Below, in pieces: positions 8,996 through 16,168 of a stretch of DNA of 24,004 nucleotides. The stretch's first letter is position 1; the number at the start of each line of letters is the position of its first letter. A model generated the notes under the pieces. It did not search any database. It was not told the DNA's origin and saw nothing but the letters and a program-made list of their open reading frames with translations. Location of the stretch: assembly GCA_030655595.1 (NCBI GenBank), contig JAUSNQ010000022.1:1-24004 (forward strand). The letters are read 5' to 3'. A program made the position numbers and the translations under genes. The stretch is from Paludibacter sp. Its GTDB lineage: Bacteria > Bacteroidota > Bacteroidia > Bacteroidales > Paludibacteraceae.

Positions 8996-9910
8996 TTATG
9001 TTAAATTGATAACAAATTCCTTATCAAAATTTAATTGTTCAATCAAATCAGCGATAGAATCAAATTTTTTCTCATCTCTTATTTTCCTGTTAAAAGTCAC
9101 TTTGAGTTGCTGATGATAGATCTCCGCATCGAAATTGATGATGTGAACTTCGAGGCTGATGGCATCGCCATTTTCGAGTGTAGGGCGGTGTCCAATATTC
9201 ATCATGGCTTTGTGAGCATCTCCTTTCCATTCGATCTCCACAGCATAAACTCCAACTCCCGGAATCAATTTGTCGGGTTCCACCGGTTGCAGATTAGCTG
9301 TCGGGAATCCGATTTTTTTCCCCACTTTGAAACCATTCACCACAAAACCGGTAAAGGCATAAGGGTAGGTGAGGAGGGCATTGGCTTTCTCAATATCGCC
9401 AGATTTAAGTGCTGTGCGAATATCCGAAGAACTGATATGACTGAAGATCTCCGTACTGAATCGGGATGCCTGTATGACTTCAATACCATTTTCCCTACCA
9501 TATTTCACATATTCCGGAAAACCATCTTCTCTGTTTCTGCCGAAACGGTGGTCGTGCCCCACGAGCAACATCTTCACGTTGAGTTGTTCCGAAAGTACTT
9601 GTTTGATAAATTCAAAAGCTGATAAAGCAGCCATTTCCGTGGTGAAATCCAATTCGGCTATTTCATCCACACCGGTTGATATCAGTTGTTCTATTTTTTC
9701 GTCGTGAGCAGTGAGCAGTTGCGGTTGGTATGCCGTGTGTAAAACCTTACGGGGATGTAATTTAAACGTAATGACCATGCTTTTCAGTTCCCGTTTACCG
9801 GCTTCATGTTTCAATTCTTCAATCAGGTAGCGATGACCGGCATGTACCCCGTCGAAAAACCCGACAGTTGCAGCAAACCCGGAAACCACATTAGTCACAT
9901 TAGAACACAT
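8996..9910 (-). CDS. ribF: Bifunctional riboflavin kinase/FAD synthetase
   Basis: This 304-aa enzyme phosphorylates riboflavin to FMN and adenylylates FMN to FAD. The N-terminal nucleotidyltransferase domain shows VGFFDGVHAGHRYLIE (16-31) and LLVGHDHRFGRNREDG, with SSSDIRTALKSGDIEKAN closing that half. The C-terminal flavokinase domain shows GFKVGKKIGFPTANLQP, with the PTAN substrate motif, GVGVYAVEIEW, MNIGHRPTLENG and the SLEVHIINFD catalytic Glu region. Both halves look complete and length is normal. The N-terminus before the nucleotide motif is somewhat shorter than in many homologues, but no better in-frame start is apparent. It starts 49 bp downstream of the HAD gene on the same strand and may be co-transcribed with it. 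Confidence 0.96.
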   Translation of the reverse strand: MCSNVTNVVSGFAATVGFFDGVHAGHRYLIEELKHEAGKRELKSMVITFKLHPRKVLHTAYQPQLLTAHDEKIEQLISTGVDEIAELDFTTEMAALSAFEFIKQVLSEQLNVKMLLVGHDHRFGRNREDGFPEYVKYGRENGIEVIQASRFSTEIFSHISSSDIRTALKSGDIEKANALLTYPYAFTGFVVNGFKVGKKIGFPTANLQPVEPDKLIPGVGVYAVEIEWKGDAHKAMMNIGHRPTLENGDAISLEVHIINFDAEIYHQQLKVTFNRKIRDEKKFDSIADLIEQLNFDKEFVINLT

Positions 9911-9959
9911 TAGTATAAAAATTTATTTGTAGGGAAGTAATGCTCACGACGCATTTGGT

Positions 9960-10577
9960 TTATAAAAGAAAATTTAAGCTCTGCCCCGGAGTTACCAGGT
10001 AGGTATTGAACCCTAGTTTTTTCGCTGTTTCGATATTTTTTTCTCCATCATCCAGAAACAAACAATTTTCTGCTTTTACACCGGCATCCTGCAATAATTT
10101 CAGAAATATCTCCTCTCCCGGTTTTACAGCACCAACTTCATAAGAATAATAGCACTTGTCGAACAGATCGTCCATGGTTAGTCCCCTTTTAGTCAGTTCT
10201 TTTTTAGTGCTGACTTCAATATGCAGCGGGTTGGTATTGCTTAGTAAGAGCAGCCGGTATTTTTTTTGCAATTTTTGCAATAAATCAATTCTTTCATCCG
10301 GTATTTCCAGCATGATGGAGCACCAGGCATCATCAATATCCTGATCAGTAACTACATTTACACATCGCTTTCGTATTTCGTTTCTGAATTCTTCTACTGA
10401 AATCTCTCCATTTTCCCATTGAACAAAAAATCCATTATGTGCAAAATGTCCGATATATTCATCCGCATCGGTAAATCCGATTTCTTTTAAGTTGTTAATG
10501 CCAATTTGTATATTGATGTTGTAAATCACACCTCCGAAGTCAAAAATCAGGGTGTTTATGTTTTCTGGTACAATCAT
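9960..10577 (-). CDS. HAD superfamily (subclass IA) hydrolase, YihX-like phosphatase
   Basis: This is a 205-aa soluble HAD-fold hydrolase. Motif I is FDFGGVI with nucleophile Asp13; motif II is LLSNTN with Ser113; motif III is Lys152 in GAVKPGE; motif IV is FLDDGEKN with Asp176 and Asp177. The residue two after the nucleophile is Gly instead of the usual Asp, as in the E. coli YihX group (DFGNVI), whose member removes phosphate from glucose 1-phosphate. An alpha-helical cap follows motif I (about 20-95), as in subclass IA. The substrate cannot be told from sequence; being next to ribF raises the idea of FMN or a riboflavin-pathway phosphate, but that is a guess. It has a candidate promoter about 70 bp upstream, divergent from the tRNA promoter. 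Confidence 0.85.
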   Translation of the reverse strand: MIVPENINTLIFDFGGVIYNINIQIGINNLKEIGFTDADEYIGHFAHNGFFVQWENGEISVEEFRNEIRKRCVNVVTDQDIDDAWCSIMLEIPDERIDLLQKLQKKYRLLLLSNTNPLHIEVSTKKELTKRGLTMDDLFDKCYYSYEVGAVKPGEEIFLKLLQDAGVKAENCLFLDDGEKNIETAKKLGFNTYLVTPGQSLNFLL

Positions 10578-10603
10578 TTATTCAAAAAAAAAGTTCCTAT
10601 CTA

Positions 10604-10634
10604 TTTGCAGGAACGGTAAATAATATTACTTTTG
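10604..10634 (+). promoter_or_regulatory. Bacteroidota promoter for tRNA-Ile2
   Basis: TTTG at 10604-10607 and TACTTTTG at 10627-10634 are separated by exactly 19 bp. This is a full match to the published Bacteroidota primary sigma factor consensus (TTTG-N19-TAnnTTTG). The predicted start of transcription is about 30 bp before the first base of the tRNA, consistent with a short 5' leader removed by RNase P. It is the best promoter match in the window. Confidence 0.82.
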
Positions 10635-10645
10635 CAATCGCTTTG

Positions 10646-10653
10646 CAAAGATA
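10646..10653 (-). promoter_or_regulatory. Candidate -7 element for the HAD-ribF unit
   Basis: The minus strand reads TATCTTTG followed by C, a canonical -7 box, about 69 bp before the HAD start codon. It lies in the leader of the divergent tRNA transcript, so the two promoters overlap head to head. No TTTG at -33 is visible because that position falls at the 5' end of the tRNA gene. Confidence 0.5.
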
Positions 10654-10673
10654 ATAAAAGATTTGTATAAGTC

Positions 10674-10748
10674 GGGCCCATAGCTCAGTTGGTTAGTAGC
10701 ACCTGACTCATAATCAGGGGGTCGCTGGTTCAAGCCCAGCTGGGCCCA
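10674..10748 (+). tRNA. tRNA-Ile2 (anticodon CAT, probable lysidine substrate)
   Basis: The 75-nt cloverleaf has acceptor arms GGGCCCA (10674-10680) and TGGGCCC (10741-10747), anticodon stem CCTGA/TCAGG with loop CTCATAA and anticodon CAT at 10709-10711, a five-base variable loop GGGTC, and T-arm GCTGG-TTCAAGC-CCAGC. It is not the initiator, which would have GGG/CCC in the anticodon stem. GACTCATAATC and GGTCGCTGGTTCAAG match E. coli tRNA-Ile2, so TilS would convert C34 to lysidine and the tRNA would read AUA. CCA is not encoded. The D-stem has only three pairs (GCT/AGC), with C10686 facing T10697 and one base more than expected in the arm; see findings. An elongator Met identity is the alternative. 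Confidence 0.9.
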
Positions 10749-11154
10749 CAAAAGAGCAGAAAGTCTTTCAGAAATGGAGGGCTTTTTTTGTTTCTGGTGT
10801 TTTCTGAATGAGCGTATTTGGTTCTTTTAAGTAAATATTTCGTTTTCAGTGAAATAAATACAATTATTTTATTTGAGTCGTCTCAGTAGTTAATTAAACT
10901 AAAATTCAATATTTGTGATTGTTTTTGTAGCCAAAATGTTTGTTGAATAGGATTGCTTAATGTAATTTTACTCGATTTTGATTGTATTTAACTTCAATTG
11001 TTGTAATAGCTACGAAAGTTTAAATGAAGTTAAAACAATTTTGCTTGTGAAATTGTTATTGTAGAAACATCGCAAAATTAAGAGCTTACAGAACCGATTC
11101 TTTAAAGTTTTTGAATTAGCAGGTTTGATTTTCTTATGATTAATTGTTTTTAAA
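10749..11154 (+). other. AT-rich intergenic region without a recognisable gene
   Basis: These 406 bp between the tRNA and the 198-aa orphan gene are very AT-rich and contain no ORF of coding character on either strand. A run of seven T follows GGAGGGC soon after the tRNA, but without a good hairpin in front. A 10-bp inverted repeat is listed separately. I see no full-match promoter for the downstream gene. Confidence 0.7.
10987..11034. repeat. 10-bp perfect inverted repeat upstream of the orphan gene
   Basis: TTTAACTTCA at 10987-10996 is the exact reverse complement of TGAAGTTAAA at 11025-11034, with a 28-nt spacer. It is about 120 bp upstream of the 198-aa gene. In DNA this AT-rich, a chance repeat of this size is possible, so a regulatory role is only a suggestion. 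Confidence 0.4.
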
Positions 11155-11751
11155 ATGAAGACCAATATCATAAATACTTTAATTATAGCAATAATTCTTA
11201 TTGCCGGATGGTCACTTTTTATTATAATTCAGGATTTTAATACTTCAAGTTCGGTAAATTATCCTAATTATGGTGTAATTAGTAAAGGCAAGCAGTACCT
11301 TCCCAAAGCTCCTGAGAATTATTCGAAACAACACAATTATCCTGTTTATAAAGGACAGCAGCAGGGTATGGCAAAAAGCACTTATATTAACAACAAACCG
11401 GCAATAGTTTCAAAAAATTCAAATTATGATGTTTCTGAAAGCACCTCGTCATTAAAATATTCAGATGTAATTGTCAGTATGGGTAAAACCAATATTGATT
11501 CTAAAAAGGACTTGGTAGATGCATCAACCCCCAAAAAAAACTATAGAAACATGCTGATTTCAACTTCCACTGGTTTGTTGAAAGCCTTTATTAGTGACAA
11601 TGAAGGCGGTGGGGGTAATGAGAATCAGGTTTTCTTTATTGAAATTCCTATTGGAGATGGCTTCTATTTATTGTTGATGATGTTGATCATTTACGTTTTG
11701 ATGAAATTTCGTAAAAATATCAAGTTGTATGTATCATCTCAAATCAAATAG
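11155..11751 (+). CDS. Orphan membrane protein with PIGDG-TM-basic C-terminal tail
   Basis: I do not recognise this 198-aa protein. It has a hydrophobic N-terminal segment (about 5-25, signal peptide or anchor), a polar Ser/Thr/Asn/Tyr/Lys-rich middle (30-145) with no domain I can name, and the stretch NEGGGGNENQ (149-158). It ends with PIGDG (165-169), a hydrophobic span (170-184) and the basic tail KFRKNIK. A short motif, one span and basic residues at the extreme C-terminus is the layout of PEP-CTERM/PID-CTERM-type sorting signals, and 'PI(D/G)(G/D)G' followed by a span is seen at the C-terminus of Bacteroidota surface proteins. A plain two-span membrane protein is the alternative. The gene is more AT-rich than its neighbours and stands alone, with a probable terminator after it. 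Homology and function unknown. Confidence 0.6.
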   Translation: MKTNIINTLIIAIILIAGWSLFIIIQDFNTSSSVNYPNYGVISKGKQYLPKAPENYSKQHNYPVYKGQQQGMAKSTYINNKPAIVSKNSNYDVSESTSSLKYSDVIVSMGKTNIDSKKDLVDASTPKKNYRNMLISTSTGLLKAFISDNEGGGGNENQVFFIEIPIGDGFYLLLMMLIIYVLMKFRKNIKLYVSSQIK

Positions 11752-11792
11752 GACAACAACCATAAGATTGCAGGATTAAATAGGAAAGTTTG

Positions 11793-11825
11793 ATAGTATT
11801 TACAAATTCTAATAAATACTATTTT
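11793..11825 (+). terminator. Possible terminator after the orphan gene
   Basis: ATAGTATTTA (11793-11802) and TAAATACTAT (11813-11822) form a perfect 10-bp stem with a 10-nt loop, followed by TTT. It is 41 bp after the stop of the 198-aa gene and before aceE. The stem is almost all A-T pairs, so it would be weak. Confidence 0.45.
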
Positions 11826-11895
11826 GATAATTATAGCACCAATTGCATTTTTTAAAATACTTTATATCAATACAATAGATTATTTATTTGAATTT

Positions 11896-11915
11896 TTGTA
11901 ATCTCGGGATTACAA
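11896..11915. promoter_or_regulatory. Operator-like palindrome upstream of aceE
   Basis: TTGTAATC (11896-11903) and GATTACAA (11908-11915) are perfect reverse complements around the 4-bp centre TCGG. An 8-4-8 dyad of 20 bp located 60 bp before the aceE start codon has the form of a dimeric transcription factor site. It differs from the E. coli PdhR consensus (ATTGGT-N3-ACCAAT). If transcribed it would instead be a leader hairpin with a four-base loop. No convincing TAnnTTTG box was found next to it. Confidence 0.5.
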
Positions 11916-11975
11916 TTCATTAAACTAAATTGCTTTTTGTTTGTTAGTTAAGAACAAACACAAAAGTAATTGAAA

Positions 11976-14645
11976 ATGAATTCAAATAAGTTGATCCCGA
12001 AAGAAATCGAAGAACTTGAAAATGAGGAGTGGTTTTACTCTCTAGATTATGTTTTACAACAATGGGGACCCGAACGGGTTGTAGAATTACTTCGCCAATT
12101 GCAGGTGCGTGCGCACAAAGCGGGTGTCGAATTACCTTTCACGGCGAACACGCCTTACATAAACACCATTACAAGAGCCAAGCAGTCTCCCTATCCGGGC
12201 AACCGCGAAATCGAACGCTTAATCAAAAGTGTGATTCGCTGGAATGCCATGGCCATGGTGGTAAAAGCCAATAAAAATGAAAACGGCATCGGCGGACATA
12301 TTTCTACTTATGCATCCGTTGCTACTTTGCTTGAAGTGGCTTTTAATCACTTCTTCAAAGGTAAGGGGGACGGTCATGATGGTGACCAGATTTATTTTCA
12401 GGGACATGCGGCGCCGGGTATCTATGCGCGTGCTTTTGTCGAAGGTCGCCTGACGGTTGACCAACTCAATAATTTCCGCCGGGAACTGAATCCCAAAGGT
12501 GGTTTATCTTCTTACCCACATCCCTGGCTCATGCCGAATTTCTGGGAATTTCCGACTGTCTCGATGGGATTAGGCCCTATTATGGCCATTTATCAGGCGC
12601 GTTTCAACCGTTATTTGGAAGATCGCGGACTGAAAGTGACTTCGCATCAGAAAGTCTGGGCGTTTTTAGGGGATGGTGAAACGGATGAACCGGAAGCACT
12701 AGGTGCAATAACTTTAGCATCTCGTGAGAAATTAGATAATCTTATTTTCGTGATCAACTGTAACCTCCAACGTTTAGATGGTCCGGTTCGTGGAAACGGA
12801 AAAATTGTACAGGAATTGGAAGCTGTTTTTCGCGGTGCCGGCTGGAATGTCATTAAAGTACTTTGGGGTGGCGAATGGGACGAGATGATTGAAAAAGACT
12901 CCAAAGGAAAATTAGTGAAACGCATGGGCGAAGTAGTCGATGGGCAGTCGCAGAAATTTTCTATCGCTTCAGGTGATTATGTTCGGAATGAATTTTTCGG
13001 TGTGGATCCGGAGTTACTTGATATGGTGAGTCATCTTACCGATGAACAAATTCGCAAGATGAAACGTGGCGGACACGATCCCGAAAAGGTATTTGCAGCT
13101 TATGATGCGGCAGTACATCACAAAGGACAACCGACCGTGATTCTTGCCAATACCATCAAAGGTTATGGTTTGGGTGAGAGTGGTGAAGGAAAAAATATCA
13201 CCCACTCTCAGAAAAAACTGAATGAAGATGAGTTGAAAGAATTTAGAACTCGTTTTGGAATTCCGATATCAGATGATGAAGTAGCCAAAGCACCTTTTTA
13301 CAAACTACCCGAAGATTCTCCTGAAATGCAATATCTAAAAAAGCACAGGGAAGATTTAGGGGGTTATGTCCCTGAAAGAAGGTTGGATGTTCGTCCGATT
13401 AAGACCCCTCCTGAAGAAGTTTTTGCTGAATTTTATGAAGGTTCGGATGGCAGAGAACTATCAACGACTATGGCATTTGTCAGGTTGTTGACCAAACTGC
13501 TGAAAGACAAAGAAATTGGAAAACTGATTGTCCCGATTGTGCCAGATGAAGCCCGTACTTTCGGAATGGAATCGCTTTTCCGTCAGCTGGGTATTTATTC
13601 GCATGTCGGACAGTTATACGAACCTGTTGACAAAGAACTTTTGTTGTATTACAAAGAAGCCCAAGATGGACAAATTCTGGAAGAAGGGATTACCGAAGCA
13701 GGTGCCATGTCATCGTTTATTGGTGCTGGAACTGCTTACGCGACACACGGTTTGAATATGATGCCTTTCTTTGTATATTACTCCATGTTCGGTATGCAAC
13801 GAATCGGTGATTTGGTTTGGGCTGCTGCCGATATGGCCGTGAAAGGCTTTTTGGTAGGTGGTACTGCAGGTCGGACTACCCTTGCCGGTGAAGGTTTGCA
13901 GCATCAGGACGGGAACAGTCATTTGCTAGCTTATCCTGTACCCAATTTGGTGACTTATGATCCCGCATTTGCATATGAATTAGCAGTGATTATTCGCGAC
14001 GGTATTCGTCGCATGTACGAAGAGCAGGAAAAGGTGTTTTATTACATCACCATCATGAATGAAAGCTACGCCATGCCCGCCATGCCGGGAGATGTTAAGG
14101 AAGGAATTCTGAAAGGGATGTATCGTTTCAAAAACGGTGAAAACGAATCCTCTGATTTAGTGGCCAATCTGTTGGGTAGTGGTACTATCATGAATGAAGC
14201 GCTGAAAGCAGCTGAAATACTTGAAGAAAAGTACAAGGTATCTACCCATGTGTATAGCGTAACCAGTTACAAAGAATTGCGCAAAGAAGCATTGGATGTT
14301 GAAAGGCATAATTTACTACATCCTGATAAAGAAAAAACACCTTACATTTCGACATTAATCGACAATGAAGGAGTAATCGTGGCTGCGTCTGACTATGTGA
14401 AAACTTTGCCGGACTCGATTTCCAAATGGCTACCCAATAAATTATATTCGTTGGGAACCGATGGTTTCGGACGCAGTGAAGGTCGCGGTGAGCTCAGGGA
14501 TTTCTTCGAGGTTGATGCTAAACACATTGTTTACGCTACGCTCTATGCGCTTTATAAAGATGGCAAATACAAGTTGTCTGAATTAAAAAAAGCAATGAAA
14601 GAGTTGGAAATCAGTCCTAATAAACTCAACCCAATGCACGCATAA
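11976..14645 (+). CDS. aceE: Pyruvate dehydrogenase E1 component, homodimeric type
   Basis: This 889-aa enzyme is the thiamine diphosphate-dependent E1 that decarboxylates pyruvate and acetylates the lipoyl group of AceF. The ThDP motif runs from GDGETDEPEALGAI (232-245) to NCNLQRLDGP (261-270). Catalytic Glu574 lies in GITEAGA, and His410 corresponds to E. coli His407; these positions are offset by three from the E. coli enzyme, as are the GDG and NCN motifs. FQGHAAPGIYARAFVEGRLT (141-160) and the C-terminal TDGFGRSEGRGELRDFFEVD also mark the homodimeric family. A TTG at 11970 could extend the protein by two residues, but ATG at 11976 gives the expected N-terminus. It is the first gene of the cluster, with aceF 109 bp downstream. 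The sequence shows no defect. Confidence 0.97.
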   Translation: MNSNKLIPKEIEELENEEWFYSLDYVLQQWGPERVVELLRQLQVRAHKAGVELPFTANTPYINTITRAKQSPYPGNREIERLIKSVIRWNAMAMVVKANKNENGIGGHISTYASVATLLEVAFNHFFKGKGDGHDGDQIYFQGHAAPGIYARAFVEGRLTVDQLNNFRRELNPKGGLSSYPHPWLMPNFWEFPTVSMGLGPIMAIYQARFNRYLEDRGLKVTSHQKVWAFLGDGETDEPEALGAITLASREKLDNLIFVINCNLQRLDGPVRGNGKIVQELEAVFRGAGWNVIKVLWGGEWDEMIEKDSKGKLVKRMGEVVDGQSQKFSIASGDYVRNEFFGVDPELLDMVSHLTDEQIRKMKRGGHDPEKVFAAYDAAVHHKGQPTVILANTIKGYGLGESGEGKNITHSQKKLNEDELKEFRTRFGIPISDDEVAKAPFYKLPEDSPEMQYLKKHREDLGGYVPERRLDVRPIKTPPEEVFAEFYEGSDGRELSTTMAFVRLLTKLLKDKEIGKLIVPIVPDEARTFGMESLFRQLGIYSHVGQLYEPVDKELLLYYKEAQDGQILEEGITEAGAMSSFIGAGTAYATHGLNMMPFFVYYSMFGMQRIGDLVWAAADMAVKGFLVGGTAGRTTLAGEGLQHQDGNSHLLAYPVPNLVTYDPAFAYELAVIIRDGIRRMYEEQEKVFYYITIMNESYAMPAMPGDVKEGILKGMYRFKNGENESSDLVANLLGSGTIMNEALKAAEILEEKYKVSTHVYSVTSYKELRKEALDVERHNLLHPDKEKTPYISTLIDNEGVIVAASDYVKTLPDSISKWLPNKLYSLGTDGFGRSEGRGELRDFFEVDAKHIVYATLYALYKDGKYKLSELKKAMKELEISPNKLNPMHA

Positions 14646-14663
14646 TTCTAATGATCAAGTATG

Positions 14664-14697
14664 ATTGTGATTCAATGTGGGCAAAAATTGTGATTCG
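14664..14697 (+). repeat. Short direct repeat in the aceE-aceF gap
   Basis: ATTGTGATTC occurs at 14664-14673 and again at 14688-14697, 24 bp apart, and each copy is soon followed by GTGGG. The second copy runs into the 16-bp palindrome at 14699. The two may be half-sites of a protein-binding region or just a local duplication. Confidence 0.45.
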
Positions 14698-14698
14698 T

Positions 14699-14714
14699 GG
14701 GTCAATATTGACCC
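14699..14714. repeat. 16-bp perfect palindrome between aceE and aceF
   Basis: GGGTCAATATTGACCC is its own reverse complement and begins 54 bp after the aceE stop, 41 bp before the aceF start. A gapless even palindrome suits a symmetric dimeric regulator. As RNA it would give a small hairpin, but it is not followed by a T-run, so it is not a standard terminator. Confidence 0.55.
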
Positions 14715-14754
14715 CCTGAGTATTTAAATAATATGGATGTAAATTATAGAGATA

Positions 14755-16053
14755 ATGAAGAATTTTGTAATTCCTGAATTAGGTGAAAATATCACTTCAG
14801 CCACTATTGTGAAAGTTTTGGTTCAAGTTGGTGATGTGATTGAGGTTGATCAGTCGGTGCTGGAACTGGAAACCGACAAGGCCACCATTGAGGTACCTTC
14901 GGATGTGAACGGTAAAGTTTTGGAAATAAAAGTAAAAGAAGGAGATAGTGTTGCGATTGGTCAGGTGATGTTCAGCGTGGAAGAATCTGCGGCTGTCGAA
15001 AAGACAGATGAGGCTCCCAAGGCTGAAGATGTTTCAGAACCGGAAGTTAAAGAACCGGCTACACCAGTTGCAGCAGCGACAAGCAATGCACCTACCAATC
15101 CGCCAAAAGCAATTCTGGTTGAAAACCAACCGCCGATTCTCTCTAATGCAGCTCCAGCAGCACCTTCGGTTCGCCGGTTGGCGCGCGAGATTGGCGTGGA
15201 TGTGAACCAAATCAAAGGTTCAGGTCCGGGCGGTAGATTATTGCTCGATGATGTAAAAGCATACAGCAAGGGTCTGCATCAGCAAAGAAACGAGACGCAA
15301 CATATACGTGCGGAGCAACACCAGGAGTCGTTACCGGATTTCTCGCGATACGGCGAAACGGTCAAAGAGCCGATGTCAAATATCCGCCAGAAAACTGCAG
15401 AGCACCTCAGTCATGCCTGGCATACGATTCCACATGTGACTCAATTCGATAAAGCGGACATCACGCAGTTGGAAGAATTCCGAAAAAGCTATGCCAAAAC
15501 AGCGGAAAAGTTTGGTGTAAAACTCACCGTGACGGCCATTTTGGTGAAAGTCATTAGTTCGGCGATGAAAACCTTCCCGCAGTTCAATGCTAGTGTAGAT
15601 ATGCAAAGTAAATCCATCATCTACAAGAAGTATTTCAATATCGGCATTGCCGTGGATACTGATTTTGGGTTGATAGTTCCGGTCATTAAAAATGCCGATA
15701 AATTGAATATCATCGAGATATCGAAAGAAATCAATGCCTTGGCTGAAAAAGCCCGCACCAAAAAGGTGGGTGTGGCCGATTTGCAGGGAGGATGTTTTAC
15801 CATCACCAACTTAGGTGGTATCGGTGGGACAGCTTTCACGCCGATTATCAATGCACCTGAAGTAGCAATTCTCGGTATTTCAAAAGGAAGTATTGAGCCG
15901 GTGTATGTCGATGGGAAGTTTGAACCCCGTATGATGTTGCCTTTGTCGTTGTCGTACGACCACAGGGTAATCGACGGTGCTGACGGCATCCGATTCCTGA
16001 GGTGGGTGATAGAGGCGCTCGAAAATCCGATGAAACTTGTAATTGAAGGTTAA
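14755..16053 (+). CDS. aceF: Dihydrolipoamide acetyltransferase, E2 of the pyruvate dehydrogenase complex
   Basis: This 432-aa core subunit transfers acetyl groups from lipoamide to CoA. It has one N-terminal lipoyl domain (1-76) with lipoylation site Lys42 in ETDKATIEVPSD, a Pro/Ala/Glu/Thr-rich flexible linker (about 77-135), a peripheral-subunit-binding domain (136-170: SVRRLAREIGVDV, GSGPGGRLLLDDV) and a catalytic domain (about 200-432). The catalytic motif is SYDHRVIDGADG with His403 and Asp407. E. coli AceF has three lipoyl domains; a single one is common elsewhere. It lies between aceE and lpd, and its start at 14755 fits the conserved N-terminus MKNFVIPELGENI. Assignment to PDH rather than to another 2-oxoacid dehydrogenase rests on the neighbouring aceE. 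Confidence 0.96.
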   Translation: MKNFVIPELGENITSATIVKVLVQVGDVIEVDQSVLELETDKATIEVPSDVNGKVLEIKVKEGDSVAIGQVMFSVEESAAVEKTDEAPKAEDVSEPEVKEPATPVAAATSNAPTNPPKAILVENQPPILSNAAPAAPSVRRLAREIGVDVNQIKGSGPGGRLLLDDVKAYSKGLHQQRNETQHIRAEQHQESLPDFSRYGETVKEPMSNIRQKTAEHLSHAWHTIPHVTQFDKADITQLEEFRKSYAKTAEKFGVKLTVTAILVKVISSAMKTFPQFNASVDMQSKSIIYKKYFNIGIAVDTDFGLIVPVIKNADKLNIIEISKEINALAEKARTKKVGVADLQGGCFTITNLGGIGGTAFTPIINAPEVAILGISKGSIEPVYVDGKFEPRMMLPLSLSYDHRVIDGADGIRFLRWVIEALENPMKLVIEG

Positions 16054-16082
16054 TAATGAACTACATTAGTCATGATATTTAA

Positions 16083-16150
16083 TGCGAGTTGCGGTATTTC
16101 GCGTCGAAATCGCTATCGCGATTAAGGCCGCTCAATTACCGCAACTCGCA
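16083..16150. repeat. 68-bp structured element with 14-bp perfect inverted repeat between aceF and lpd
   Basis: TGCGAGTTGCGGTA (16083-16096) is the exact reverse complement of TACCGCAACTCGCA (16137-16150). Inside is a second hairpin, AATCGC-TATC-GCGATT (16108-16123). The element is richer in G and C than the flanking spacer. There is no T-run after it, so it is not a typical terminator. It looks like a palindromic intergenic repeat (REP-like or MITE-like) or a structured RNA processing site. I found no second copy in this window. Confidence 0.7.
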
Positions 16151-16168
16151 AGATTGAGAATAGGCAGA

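Noticed and set aside
9035..9622. 195-aa open frame on the plus strand inside ribF
   Set aside because: It is antisense to ribF, whose motifs span the same bases; the composition is that of a reverse-complement shadow.
10749..10800. T-run after the tRNA as a rho-independent terminator
   Set aside because: Seven T follow GGAGGGC, but the only local hairpin is a 4-bp GAAA/TTTC stem. The GGGC could pair only with bases inside the tRNA T-arm, so there is no convincing stem.
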